DNA of 64,000 bases, taken from assembly GCA_018828125.1 (NCBI GenBank), contig JAHJWB010000006.1, positions 62,001-126,000 on the forward strand, written 5' to 3'. The translations under genes were made by a program, and so were the position numbers. A model generated the notes under the pieces. That model saw only the letters and a program-made list of their open reading frames with translations. It had not been told where the DNA came from and searched no databases. Source of the stretch: Gammaproteobacteria bacterium (GTDB lineage: Bacteria; Pseudomonadota; Gammaproteobacteria; Burkholderiales; Burkholderiaceae_C). Of this stretch, positions 55,805 to 64,000 are shown one piece after another; the stretch's first letter is position 1, and each line of letters begins with the position of its first letter.

Positions 55805-55911
55805 GCGGTATGCGAGGAACGCTGCACAGCGATTCCGTCCGTCCGTCAATCCGGCAGGCAGGCAGGAGCGAAAACAGCAAAGCACTTTGAAGAACAATCT
55901 TCACAGCGCTT

Positions 55912-55963
55912 TGTTTTTGATAGCTGCAAGCGCTTTATGGATAAGCGCCAGAGGCCTTTTTTA
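55912..55963 (+). repeat. Dispersed palindromic repeat, copy 10
   Basis: TTTTTGATAGCTGCAAGCGC, then TTTATGGATAAGCGCCAGAGGCC. It lies 110 bases after the hydrolase stop codon, between it and the convergent glycine-zipper gene. Confidence 0.9.
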
Positions 55964-56002
55964 TCAATATTCTGGCGGCAGCGGCTTCAGCCGCCCCTCG
56001 CG

Positions 56003-56398
56003 TCAACGCCTGAGGTCTTCCTGATGCACCTCACCTACGCGGGTGACTTCACGCTCCTGGGGACCGGGAATGGATTTGCTGGGCTCGTCCCGCTCGTCCC
56101 GCTCGTCCGGCGTCACCGCGGCGCCGCCCAAAGCGCCCGCAACTCCGCCTACAGCGCCGCCGACGACAGCACCGACGGGGCCGCCCACCACGGTCCCTGC
56201 CACCGCCCCAGCTGCGGCACCGGCTACAGCGCCGCCGCCCACTGCCGCGCCTTCAGCCGGTGTGCCCGGGGCCTGCGCCGCCCCGTCGCGAAGGTTGGGG
56301 CCGGGTATGGGCGTGTCGTGGTCATGGTCCTGGTCGCGTCGCGCGGCGGCCGCCAGGTCGTTATCTCGGTTGACAGCTTCAATGGCTGAGGGATTCAT
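56003..56398 (-). CDS. Small glycine-zipper membrane protein
   Basis: The 131-residue protein starts at an ATG with AAGGAG 8 bases upstream. The middle (residues about 48-95) is Gly/Ala/Val only, with GxxxG spacing (GAVAGTVVGGPVGAVVGGAVGGVAGALGG), which is a glycine-zipper membrane hairpin. Both flanks are hydrophilic, with an acidic His/Asp cluster (DQDHDHD) before and DERDERDEP after. I do not recognise a more specific family; such proteins are often induced by envelope or osmotic stress. Confidence 0.75.
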   Translation of the reverse strand: MNPSAIEAVNRDNDLAAAARRDQDHDHDTPIPGPNLRDGAAQAPGTPAEGAAVGGGAVAGAAAGAVAGTVVGGPVGAVVGGAVGGVAGALGGAAVTPDERDERDEPSKSIPGPQEREVTRVGEVHQEDLRR

Positions 56399-56551
56399 GG
56401 GGGTCTCCTTGCAGTGGATGGGTAAAAAACGGACAGCGCGCGCGCTGCCTTGAAACGTTTTTACAACCCCCCACGGCCCTCCAGCGCCCTCCGTCGGCCT
56501 TGCGCGCTGTCAGACAAGGACTTGCCGCGTGGCTGCGGCAACCTCACTGCA

Positions 56552-58369
56552 TCAGAAGCTTTCCCAATCGTCATCGTTGCCACCCTTGGCCGGGGCTGGG
56601 GCCGGGCTTTGGGCCTTGGCTTTGGCCGGTGCTGCGCTGGCCTGCGGGGCCGTCAGGCTGGCAGCGGCTTTGGCGGGCTTGGTGGTGCCAATCTTGCCGG
56701 CGCTTTTATTCGCCACGGCGCTGCGCTGGGGTGTGAATGCCGGGGCCGGGATCGGCGCGCGGGCTGCTGGTGCGGGGGCGCTTCTGGTGGCGCTGGCATC
56801 CAGTTTGAATACGGCCACGGCGTTGACCAATTCGCCCGCTTGGGCGTTCAGCGCGCTGGCGGCAGCGGCCATTTCTTCTACCAGGGCTGCGTTTTGCTGG
56901 GTGGCCTGGTCCATCTGGGTGACGGCTTCGCCCACTTGGCCTACCCCTGCGCTTTGTTCGCTGCTGGCGGCGCTGATTTCTCCCATGATGTCGGTCACGC
57001 GCCGGATGGAGGCGACGACTTCTGTCATGGTGGCCCCTGCCTTGTCGACCAGCACGGTGCCTTGTTCGACGCGTTCGACGCTGGCGGTGATGAGGAGCTT
57101 GATTTCTTTGGCGGCTTCTGCGCTGCGCCCTGCCAGGCTGCGCACTTCGCTGGCCACGACGGCAAAGCCGCGGCCTTGTTCTCCGGCTCGGGCGGCTTCC
57201 ACTGCTGCATTCAGCGCCAGGATGTTGGTCTGGAACGCGATGCCGTCGATGACGCTGATGATGTCGGCGATCTTGTTGCTGCTGGCGTTGATGCCTTTCA
57301 TGGTCTCGACCACTTCGGCCACTACGTCTCCGCCTTGGACTGCGACGGTGGAGGCGCTGACGGCCAGTTGGTTGGCCTGGCGGGCGTTGTCGGCGTTCTG
57401 GCGCACGGTGGAGCCCAGCTCTTCCATGGAGGCGGCGGTTTCTTCCAGCGCGCTGGCTTGTTGTTCTGTGCGCGCTGAGAGGTCGTTGTTGCCCGACGCT
57501 ATCTGCGAGCTGGCCGAGGCCACGCCTTCGGCGTTCTGGCGCACGCCAGAGACGACGTGGGCGAGGTTGTCCCGCATTTCACCCAGCGCCGTCAGCAGTT
57601 GGCCCATTTCGTCTTTGCCCCCGGGTGGCACCTCGGCGGTCAGGTCGCCCGCGGCAATGGCACGCGCTGCGCGCACAGCATGTCCGGCGGGACGCGTGAC
57701 CGCGCGGGTGATGCCCACGCCCAGCAAGGCTGCCAGCACCACGCACACGGCCAGCGTGATCGCCAGGGATGCGCGGGCAACGTTGAAGACCTGGCGGGCC
57801 TCTTCAGTGGCTTTGAGCGCGTTGTCAGCGTTAAGCTTTTGCATCTGCCCCAGCGTTTCGGCCACGGCGACAAAGGCGGTTTCAGACTCGCCGGCGTAGA
57901 CCATGGCCAGCGCGTCGCCGGTCAGCTCCAGCGTCTCGGCGGTGGTGAAGTCCACGCCGTTGGCGATCTCGACCAGCTTGGCCTGCAGCACGGAGTATTC
58001 GGCCTTGCGCAGCTTGTAGGTCTTGAAGACCTCCTGCTCTTCGGGGCTGTTGATCAAGGGCTCGTAGGTGGTTTCCAGCTGCGCAATGTCTTTGGCCCGC
58101 AGGCCTACCTGTTCAGAAAACGCCTTGACTTCCACAATGCTGCGCGAAGTGACCATACCCGCTTCGGAGCGCCGCATGCGGTTGTACAAAACGCGCAGAT
58201 CGCCCGTCTTTTCGACACTGGGCAGCAGGTTGGTGGCAATGGCTTCCGCGTTGTTGTTGATGCGGGACATCTGCACCATGGCTATAGCGCCCAGCACGGT
58301 GGTCAACAAGACCACCACCAAAAACCCGGCACCCAGTTTGACGCCGATGCGCAGATCGGAAACTTTCAT
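56552..58369 (-). CDS. Methyl-accepting chemotaxis protein, pentapeptide-bearing
   Basis: The 605-residue receptor has membrane helix 1 (residues 12-35), a 4HB_MCP sensor (SVEKTGDLRVLYNRMRRSEAGMVTS, EQEVFKTYKLRKAEYSVLQAKLVEIA), helix 2 (about 195-215), HAMP, and the conserved signalling tip [37 protein letters not shown] Pro/Ala/Lys-rich linker ends in DDDWESF, the CheR-tether type. Its third-codon positions look more T-rich than the other two receptors' in the signalling half, but the protein is nearly the same. The ligand is unknown. Confidence 0.95.
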   Translation of the reverse strand: MKVSDLRIGVKLGAGFLVVVLLTTVLGAIAMVQMSRINNNAEAIATNLLPSVEKTGDLRVLYNRMRRSEAGMVTSRSIVEVKAFSEQVGLRAKDIAQLETTYEPLINSPEEQEVFKTYKLRKAEYSVLQAKLVEIANGVDFTTAETLELTGDALAMVYAGESETAFVAVAETLGQMQKLNADNALKATEEARQVFNVARASLAITLAVCVVLAALLGVGITRAVTRPAGHAVRAARAIAAGDLTAEVPPGGKDEMGQLLTALGEMRDNLAHVVSGVRQNAEGVASASSQIASGNNDLSARTEQQASALEETAASMEELGSTVRQNADNARQANQLAVSASTVAVQGGDVVAEVVETMKGINASSNKIADIISVIDGIAFQTNILALNAAVEAARAGEQGRGFAVVASEVRSLAGRSAEAAKEIKLLITASVERVEQGTVLVDKAGATMTEVVASIRRVTDIMGEISAASSEQSAGVGQVGEAVTQMDQATQQNAALVEEMAAAASALNAQAGELVNAVAVFKLDASATRSAPAPAARAPIPAPAFTPQRSAVANKSAGKIGTTKPAKAAASLTAPQASAAPAKAKAQSPAPAPAKGGNDDDWESF

Positions 58370-58537
58370 GAATCACCCTTCACATTGCATTGCCCACAGG
58401 CATTTAAGCGGCTCCGGCAGGAGGTGTAACGGCACTGCATGCGCCCTCGCCACCCACCTGTAACCAAATGCAGTCTACCAGCGCAGCGGTATCCCAAAAG
58501 CGGGCTTTCCCGTGTCGGCGGCATGCCACGCAGCAAC

Positions 58538-58574
58538 AAAAAAGCATGCGGGCATTGCTACCCGCATGCTTTGA
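58538..58574 (-). terminator. Rho-independent terminator of the ppa unit
   Basis: Stem AAAGCATGCGGG / CCCGCATGCTTT, loop CATTGCTA, and a T-run on the minus-strand side. It is 86 bases past the ppa stop codon, after repeat copy 11. Confidence 0.8.
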
Positions 58575-58594
58575 CTTGGATACCCTAGCAGTAT

Positions 58595-58643
58595 CTTTTT
58601 GATAGCTGCAAGCGCTTTATGGATAAGCGCTAGAGGCCAATTT
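58595..58643 (+). repeat. Dispersed palindromic repeat, copy 11
   Basis: TTTTTGATAGCTGCAAGCGC, then TTTATGGATAAGCGCTAGAGGCC. It lies between the ppa stop codon and its terminator, so it is in the ppa 3' untranslated region. Confidence 0.92.
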
Positions 58644-58659
58644 CACCTCAAAACTGGCA

Positions 58660-59196
58660 TCAAGCCTGCGACTTTTTGTAGGCCTCGACACCGTCGGTGA
58701 CTTCCTTCTTGGCGGCATCGACGCCTTCCCAGCCCAGCACCTTGACCCACTTGCCCTTTTCAAGGTCTTTGTAGTGCTCAAAGAAGTGGGCAATGGCGTT
58801 GCGGCGCATGGCGTTCACGTCGTCGATGGTCTTCCAGTGGTCGTACATAGGCAGGATCTTGGAGGTGGGTACAGCAATGACCTTGCCATCCACACCGGCC
58901 TCGTCTTCCATCATCAGGATGCCCAGGGGGCGGCAAGTGACCACCACGCCGGGGTGCAGCGGGTAAGGTGTGATCACCAGCACATCGACCGGGTCGCCGT
59001 CGCCCGACAGGGTCTGCGGCACGTAGCCGTAGTTGGTGGGGTAGTGCATGGCCGTGGTCATGAAACGGTCCACGAAGATGGCGCCCGATTCCTTGTCCAC
59101 CTCGTACTTGATGGGGTCGGAGTTCATCGGGATTTCGATGACGACGTTGAACGTGTCGGGGAGGTTCTTGCCTGGGGGGACGTTGTTGAGGGACAT
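58660..59196 (-). CDS. ppa: Inorganic pyrophosphatase (soluble, family I)
   Basis: Ppa hydrolyses pyrophosphate to drive biosynthesis. The ATG at 59196 ([25 protein letters not shown]) gives 178 residues, the standard length; the ORF track adds 80 upstream residues that are not homologous. Active-site motifs: [16 protein letters not shown], the metal signature [11 protein letters not shown], and the [13 protein letters not shown] and VKVLGWEG regions. It is divergent from hppA across 260 bases. Repeat copy 11 and a terminator follow it. Confidence 0.96.
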   Translation of the reverse strand: MSLNNVPPGKNLPDTFNVVIEIPMNSDPIKYEVDKESGAIFVDRFMTTAMHYPTNYGYVPQTLSGDGDPVDVLVITPYPLHPGVVVTCRPLGILMMEDEAGVDGKVIAVPTSKILPMYDHWKTIDDVNAMRRNAIAHFFEHYKDLEKGKWVKVLGWEGVDAAKKEVTDGVEAYKKSQA

Positions 59197-59455
59197 GTCT
59201 TTGGATAGTGGTTTGAAAACGGCAACCCGCGAGACGGGCCGTGCAGCGATTGCGCACACCTGCGTCGGGATTAACCCTGATTTTAGGCGCACGCCCCTTT
59301 CTGCCTGCTTGCAAACCACCGTTTGCCTGTAAATTGGGTCTGTTGGCCAATCGACTCCCGCAGCGAACCTGCACAGGGAGCACGAGGAAGCAACGCAGCG
59401 GGGATGCCACCGATGCGTTGCTCCCCACTCGTGCAACGAACCCTAGGAGAATTGA

Positions 59456-61537
59456 ATGGCTGCAAGCTCAGCACTGACATCCCCTCTCATCCTTGCCCTG
59501 GTCTGCGGGCTCATTGCCGTGGCGTACGGCATATGGGCCAGAGGCTGGATCCTTTCCAAAGACCCGGGCAACGCCCGTATGCAGGAGATCGCGGCGGCCA
59601 TCCAGGCTGGCGCCGCCGCGTATTTAGCCCGCCAGTACAAGACCATCGCCCTCGTGGGCGTGGTGCTGGCCGTGCTGATTGGTATTTTTCTGGATGTGAC
59701 CACCGCGGTGGGGTTTGTCGTGGGCGCCGTGCTGTCCGGCGCCTGCGGCTTCATTGGCATGAACGTGTCGGTGCGCGCCAATGTGCGCACCGCCCAGGCT
59801 GCCACGCACGGCATTGGCCCCGCGCTGGATGTCGCGTTTCGCGGCGGCGCCATCACCGGCATGCTGGTGGTGGGGCTAGGCCTGCTGGGCGTCACGGGTT
59901 TTTATTGGTTCCTGGCAGGTAATGGCAACCTCACGCCTAACGCCAACCTGGCCACGCTGCTCAATCCGCTGATCGGGTTTGCGTTTGGCTCGTCGCTGAT
60001 CTCGATCTTTGCGCGCCTGGGTGGCGGCATCTTCACCAAGGGCGCCGACGTGGGCGCCGACCTGGTGGGCAAGGTGGAGGCCGGCATCCCCGAAGACGAC
60101 CCGCGCAACCCTGCGGTGATCGCCGACAACGTGGGCGACAACGTGGGCGACTGCGCCGGCATGGCAGCGGACTTGTTCGAGACCTATGCCGTGACGCTGA
60201 TTGCCACCATGGTGCTGGGCGCCCTGCTGGTGGTCAGCGCCCCGGTCAACGCCGTGGTGTACCCGCTGGCGCTGGGAGCCGTGTCGATCATTGCGTCCAT
60301 CATTGGGTGCTTCTTCGTCAAGGCATCGCCCGGCATGAAGAACGTGATGCCCGCGCTGTACAAGGGGCTGGCCATTGCCGGTGTGCTGTCGCTCATCGCG
60401 TTCTACTTCGTCACGCTGTGGCTCATGCCCGACAACTCCATCACAGCCACGGGCAGCCAGATCCGGCTGTTTGGCGCGTGCGCCACTGGTCTGGTGCTGA
60501 CGGCGGTGCTGGTGTGGATCACGGAGTTCTACACCGGCACGCAGTATTCGCCCGTGCAGCACATTGCCCAGGCGTCCACCACCGGCCACGGCACCAACAT
60601 CATCGCGGGGTTGGGTGTGTCGATGCGGTCCACAGCCTGGCCCGTGATTTTTGTGTGCACGGCCATCATCGTGTCGTACGGCCTGGCCGGTCTGTATGGC
60701 ATCGCAGTGGCCGCCACCGCGATGCTCAGCATGGCGGGCATTGTGGTGGCGCTGGACGCCTACGGCCCCATCACCGACAACGCGGGCGGCATTGCCGAGA
60801 TGGCCGACATGCCACCTGAAGTGCGCGCCGTGACCGACCCGCTGGACGCCGTGGGCAACACCACCAAGGCCGTCACCAAGGGCTACGCCATCGGATCGGC
60901 CGGACTGGCTTCGCTGGTGCTGTTTGCTGACTACACCCACAAGCTCGAAAGCTACGGCAGGGCGATCAGCTTTGACCTGTCCGACCCGCTGGTCATCGTG
61001 GGCCTGTTCATTGGTGGGCTCATCCCCTACCTGTTCGGCGCCATGGCAATGGAGGCCGTGGGGCGCGCAGCGGGCGCGGTCGTGGTGGAGGTGCGCCGCC
61101 AGTTCAGCACCATCAAAGGCATCATGGACGGCACTGGCAAGCCCGAATACGGCAAGGCTGTGGACATGCTGACCACCGCCGCCATCAAGGAGATGGTGAT
61201 CCCCAGCCTGCTGCCCGTGATTGCCCCTCTCGTCGTGGGCCTGCTGCTGGGCCCCAAGGCGCTGGGCGGGTTGCTGATGGGCACCATCATCACCGGGCTG
61301 TTTGTGGCCATCAGCATGTGCACCGGCGGCGGTGCCTGGGACAACGCCAAGAAGTACATCGAAGACGGCCATCACGGCGGTAAAGGCAGCGAGGCCCACA
61401 AGGCCGCCGTGACGGGCGACACGGTGGGCGACCCCTACAAGGACACCGCAGGCCCCGCCATCAACCCGCTGATCAAGATCATCAACATCGTGGCGCTGCT
61501 GATCGTGCCGCTGGTGGTCAAGTTTCATGGGGGGTAA
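59456..61537 (+). CDS. hppA: Membrane-bound proton-translocating pyrophosphatase
   Basis: HppA couples pyrophosphate hydrolysis to H+ transport across the inner membrane. The 693-residue protein has about 16 membrane helices and the conserved loops [54 protein letters not shown] and [17 protein letters not shown]. The cytoplasmic motif reads [17 protein letters not shown]: Lys rather than Ala after GNTT marks the K+-independent class, which pumps H+. AGGAGA lies 8 bases before the ATG. The divergent ppa gives the cell a soluble counterpart. Confidence 0.96.
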   Translation: MAASSALTSPLILALVCGLIAVAYGIWARGWILSKDPGNARMQEIAAAIQAGAAAYLARQYKTIALVGVVLAVLIGIFLDVTTAVGFVVGAVLSGACGFIGMNVSVRANVRTAQAATHGIGPALDVAFRGGAITGMLVVGLGLLGVTGFYWFLAGNGNLTPNANLATLLNPLIGFAFGSSLISIFARLGGGIFTKGADVGADLVGKVEAGIPEDDPRNPAVIADNVGDNVGDCAGMAADLFETYAVTLIATMVLGALLVVSAPVNAVVYPLALGAVSIIASIIGCFFVKASPGMKNVMPALYKGLAIAGVLSLIAFYFVTLWLMPDNSITATGSQIRLFGACATGLVLTAVLVWITEFYTGTQYSPVQHIAQASTTGHGTNIIAGLGVSMRSTAWPVIFVCTAIIVSYGLAGLYGIAVAATAMLSMAGIVVALDAYGPITDNAGGIAEMADMPPEVRAVTDPLDAVGNTTKAVTKGYAIGSAGLASLVLFADYTHKLESYGRAISFDLSDPLVIVGLFIGGLIPYLFGAMAMEAVGRAAGAVVVEVRRQFSTIKGIMDGTGKPEYGKAVDMLTTAAIKEMVIPSLLPVIAPLVVGLLLGPKALGGLLMGTIITGLFVAISMCTGGGAWDNAKKYIEDGHHGGKGSEAHKAAVTGDTVGDPYKDTAGPAINPLIKIINIVALLIVPLVVKFHGG

Positions 61538-61591
61538 CGCACCTGCGCCGTGCGCAAGCCAGGCCTGACCGGCCTGGCATCCATGAAAACT

Positions 61592-61613
61592 AGGGGCCTT
61601 GGGCCCCTTTTTG
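61592..61613 (+). terminator. Rho-independent terminator of hppA
   Basis: Stem AGGGGCC / GGGCCCCT with loop TT and a T-run TTTTT. It follows the hppA stop by 55 bases. Confidence 0.75.
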
Positions 61614-61690
61614 CCGCGTAACATTGCGTAAACCACGGCAAACAACGGCAGACAACAGACACCGGTCTCCCTTCATCCGAGAAGATCGCC

Positions 61691-64000
61691 TTGAAACACA
61701 CCACCTCGTCGGCCCCTGCCGCATCCACCAGCAGCGCCACCGCGCCCTACCAGTACCTCGTTGACGACGTACTCGCCCAGGCCCGGCCGTTGTTGGATCG
61801 CGTTGCGGAGGCCACGCGCATGTCCCTGCAGTCGCGCCTGGACCAGGCCCGCACGCCGGGCGAACACCACGCCATGCTGGAAGCCAAGCAACAGCTGCAG
61901 CGGCTGGCCTCGGTGATGGCGGAGCGCTACCCCGACGCGCTGCGCAAGGCGTTGGACCAGGAAACTGCGCAGGCCGACAGCCACAAGCCCACGCGCTCTC
62001 TGTTCACCGTGCATTTCGATGACCTTGAGCTGATGGACGAGTCGCAGATCAACGACAGCGTGGAGCGCGCCCGTGCCCGGCAGGTTCTGATCTCTGCGGT
62101 AGAAGGCCCCCTGGCTGACCTGGACGCGCTGGTTTGCGCGGCGCTGGGCTTGCCGCGGGTGCAACCCGAGCACAACCCCCTGCGACCCGAGGTCTTCCTG
62201 CAGGCGCTGCAGGTCGTGGTGTCACAGATGCAGGTGTCCACGCAGGTGCGGCACGACTGGATAGGGCACATGTCCCAGGCGCTGGGCGCTGAGCTGCGCG
62301 CGCTGTACAAGGCGCAGGTGGATCGCCTCCGGCACAAGGGCGTGCAGCCCGTGGGCTATGCCATGCGCCAGGCCAGCGGCGAGTACGTGTACGTCGCGCC
62401 CGCCGCCGCAGGTGCAGCGCCCGGATTCGCCTCTGACAACGACTTGTCTACCGCGGCCAGTTCTGGTGACCCCCTGCTGACGCTCGACCGCCTGCGCCGC
62501 CTGCTGCTGGGTGAGTTCAAGGACAACGCTGCGCACGCGCAAGGGGCTGCCGCCACGGTCGCGTCCATGTCAGCCTCAAGGGATCAGGCAGAGGCAGAGG
62601 CAGAGGCAGAGGCAGAGGCAGAAGAAGACTTTGCCGAACGTTTTGCCCGCGAGTTCGAAAGCCCTGGCCAGCTCCCCCTGCTTGATGCGCCGGCCACCGA
62701 TTTCGCATCCACCGTGCCCGCCGCATTCGAGGCGCTGCAGGAGATGAACCAGGTCGGCCACATGATGGAACGGCTGGGCAACAACCAGCGCGCCCAGGAC
62801 ACCAGCAGCCAAGGGGGCGGCAGTGACGGCGCCCCACCCCGCAAACATGCCGCTGGCCTGGGCGAGGCCCTGAGCATGGAAGTGGTGGCCCTGATGGTGG
62901 ACAACATCGCACGCGACACGCGGCTGCTGTGGCCCGTGCAGCAGTTCATCCGCGCGCTGGAGCCCGCGCTGATGCAACTGGCCGTGGCCGACCCGCGGTT
63001 CTTCAGCCATAAGGAACATGCCGCGCGCCGCCTGCTGCAGGACATCACCGACCGCAGCCTGGCCTTCAACAGCACCGACGCGCCAGGTTTTCAGAGCTTC
63101 ATGCGGTCCCTCATGAACCTGGCCGGCCCGCTGGCCACCGCCACCATCGAAGGGCCCGACGACTTTGAGCACGCACTGCAGCAACTGCATGCCAACTGGG
63201 CTAATAAAGACAAACAGCACAAGCAAGAACGCCAGCGTGCCATCGAGACCCTGCAGCACGCCGAGCAGCGCCACCGGCTGGCCGCGCAGATAGCGCGCGA
63301 GCTCTGGCTGCTGCCGGACATCGGCAAGGTGCCGGATGAGATCTCCCGCTTTTTGATGGGCCCCTGGGCCCAGGTCATGGCCCAGGCTCGCCTCACCAAC
63401 AACAGCGGTGCCCACGACCCAGGCGCCACCACAGGCAGCACTGCCCCAGCCCGCTATGAAGAACTGGTGGGCGCCTTGGTCTGGAGCACACAGCCCGCGC
63501 TGACCCGCGCGAGCACGGGCCAACTGGCGCGTTTGCTGCCCCCAATGCTGGCCACTCTGCGGGAGGGACTGGCATCCATCGACTACCCCGCGGAGCGCAC
63601 CGAGGCCGTTTTCGAGTTGCTGATGCAACTGCACGAACAAGCCTTCAAGCCCGTTCCGGGCGCCGCAGCGTCCCCGGGAAAGCAACCCGAAGCACCCATC
63701 GACGTGACTGCGGTGGAAGCCATTTCAGAGCACGGCTCCTTGGACGACGAAGACCCCTGGGTCGCGCCAGCCGAAGCCAAGGAGTCGGGCTACATGGATG
63801 TCTCCCTGTCGCCAGAACCCGAAAGCACGGCCCCGGTGTCTGTAACCACTGCCTCTGGGATGCTGACCCTGCCCCCGCTGGCCACCGGCATGTGGGTAAA
63901 CCTGCTGGTAGGGGGCGAGTGGGAGCGCACGCAGTTGTCATGGATCGGCTCGCACGGCAACCTGTTCCTGTTTACCAGTGCTACCGGCCGTACGCAGTCC
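61691..64000 (+). CDS. DUF1631 family protein, partial at the right edge
   Basis: Absent from the ORF track because it has no stop in the window: the frame stays open for all 770 codons to the last base. It opens at a TTG (MKHTTSSAPAAS) after GAGAAG. The DUF1631 pattern is clear: LFTVHFDDLELMDESQINDSVERARARQ, and near the end WERTQLSWIGSHGNLFLFTSATGRTQS, the PilZ-like C-terminal part. These 800-950-residue proteins occur in betaproteobacteria and gammaproteobacteria, are often misnamed thymidine phosphorylase and have no proven function; a c-di-GMP or surface-related role is only guessed. Residues 300-311 are an Ala-Glu run from a hexanucleotide repeat. Confidence 0.85.
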   Translation, partial: MKHTTSSAPAASTSSATAPYQYLVDDVLAQARPLLDRVAEATRMSLQSRLDQARTPGEHHAMLEAKQQLQRLASVMAERYPDALRKALDQETAQADSHKPTRSLFTVHFDDLELMDESQINDSVERARARQVLISAVEGPLADLDALVCAALGLPRVQPEHNPLRPEVFLQALQVVVSQMQVSTQVRHDWIGHMSQALGAELRALYKAQVDRLRHKGVQPVGYAMRQASGEYVYVAPAAAGAAPGFASDNDLSTAASSGDPLLTLDRLRRLLLGEFKDNAAHAQGAAATVASMSASRDQAEAEAEAEAEAEEDFAERFAREFESPGQLPLLDAPATDFASTVPAAFEALQEMNQVGHMMERLGNNQRAQDTSSQGGGSDGAPPRKHAAGLGEALSMEVVALMVDNIARDTRLLWPVQQFIRALEPALMQLAVADPRFFSHKEHAARRLLQDITDRSLAFNSTDAPGFQSFMRSLMNLAGPLATATIEGPDDFEHALQQLHANWANKDKQHKQERQRAIETLQHAEQRHRLAAQIARELWLLPDIGKVPDEISRFLMGPWAQVMAQARLTNNSGAHDPGATTGSTAPARYEELVGALVWSTQPALTRASTGQLARLLPPMLATLREGLASIDYPAERTEAVFELLMQLHEQAFKPVPGAAASPGKQPEAPIDVTAVEAISEHGSLDDEDPWVAPAEAKESGYMDVSLSPEPESTAPVSVTTASGMLTLPPLATGMWVNLLVGGEWERTQLSWIGSHGNLFLFTSATGRTQS
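62588..62623 (+). repeat. Tandem hexanucleotide repeat (GCAGAG)n in the DUF1631 gene
   Basis: Five perfect GCAGAG units and one GCAGAA. It encodes six Ala-Glu dipeptides. Slippage by whole units would keep the frame and vary a linker length. Confidence 0.85.

Noticed and set aside
59876-61645. 589-residue minus-strand ORF opposite hppA
   Set aside because: Shadow of hppA: His/Gln/Asp-rich with no recognisable fold.

Overview
The window is a high-GC (mid-60s % by eye) stretch of a betaproteobacterial chromosome. It most resembles Comamonadaceae of the Acidovorax type. The evidence is the gene content and order (ilvB-ilvN-ilvC-pssA-leuA; an ECF sigma gene followed by DUF3619, DUF3106, RDD, dgkA and LOG genes; nadE-glnB; a TadA/alpha-beta-hydrolase fusion; DUF1631) and a dispersed ~45-bp palindromic repeat, found in eleven places, that I associate with this family from memory. 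Most of it is core genome; I see no prophage, integrase, insertion sequence, CRISPR array or rRNA operon.

Layout. 1-4.4 kb: start of a probable asparaginase, a penicillin-acylase-type Ntn hydrolase, an adenylate cyclase-FHA protein and a small unknown gene. 4.4-8.5 kb: an S66 LD-carboxypeptidase with a His-rich N-terminus, a TadA-haloalkane-dehalogenase-like fusion, a small membrane protein and an orphan ABC binding protein. 8.6-13.4 kb: rlhA and a Ca2+-type P-ATPase. 13.4-14.07 kb: a decayed stretch with a chrA remnant between two repeat copies. 14.1-21.2 kb: ergothioneine genes egtD-egtB, an exported intradiol-dioxygenase-like protein, a YdjM-like membrane protein, ompW, a DUF808 protein and a methyltransferase. 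21.3-29.8 kb: purL, map, glnD and def. 29.9-33.8 kb: tRNA-Asn, the N-degron transferases aat-bpt, an IclR regulator and pbpG. 33.9-40.2 kb: leuA (with a leader-peptide attenuator), pssA and ilvCNB. 40.4-44.0 kb: the ECF sigma/DUF3619/DUF3106/RDD/dgkA/LOG operon. 44.2-47.7 kb: glnB, nadE and a DUF482-type acyltransferase. 47.9-49.8 kb: a divergent LysR/aldo-keto reductase pair. 49.8-58.4 kb: three chemoreceptor genes with one cheW, an esterase-like hydrolase and a glycine-zipper protein. 58.7-61.5 kb: divergent soluble (ppa) and membrane (hppA) pyrophosphatases. 61.7 kb to the end: a DUF1631 gene that runs off the window and is absent from the ORF track.

How the genes work together. The ilv/leu block makes branched-chain amino acids, with leuA apparently controlled by ribosome-mediated attenuation at three consecutive Leu codons. 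glnD and glnB are the modifying enzyme and target of the nitrogen PII cascade. aat and bpt tag proteins for N-degron proteolysis. egtD and egtB build ergothioneine. The MCPs and CheW feed the chemotaxis kinase, which lies elsewhere.

The least explained points are the repeat family, which lies in frame inside purL and an acyltransferase gene, leaves a remnant in nadE and supplies the Shine-Dalgarno of pssA; the leuA attenuator; the TadA-dehalogenase fusion; and the ECF sigma module, whose small membrane partner genes could form an uncharacterised envelope-sensing system.
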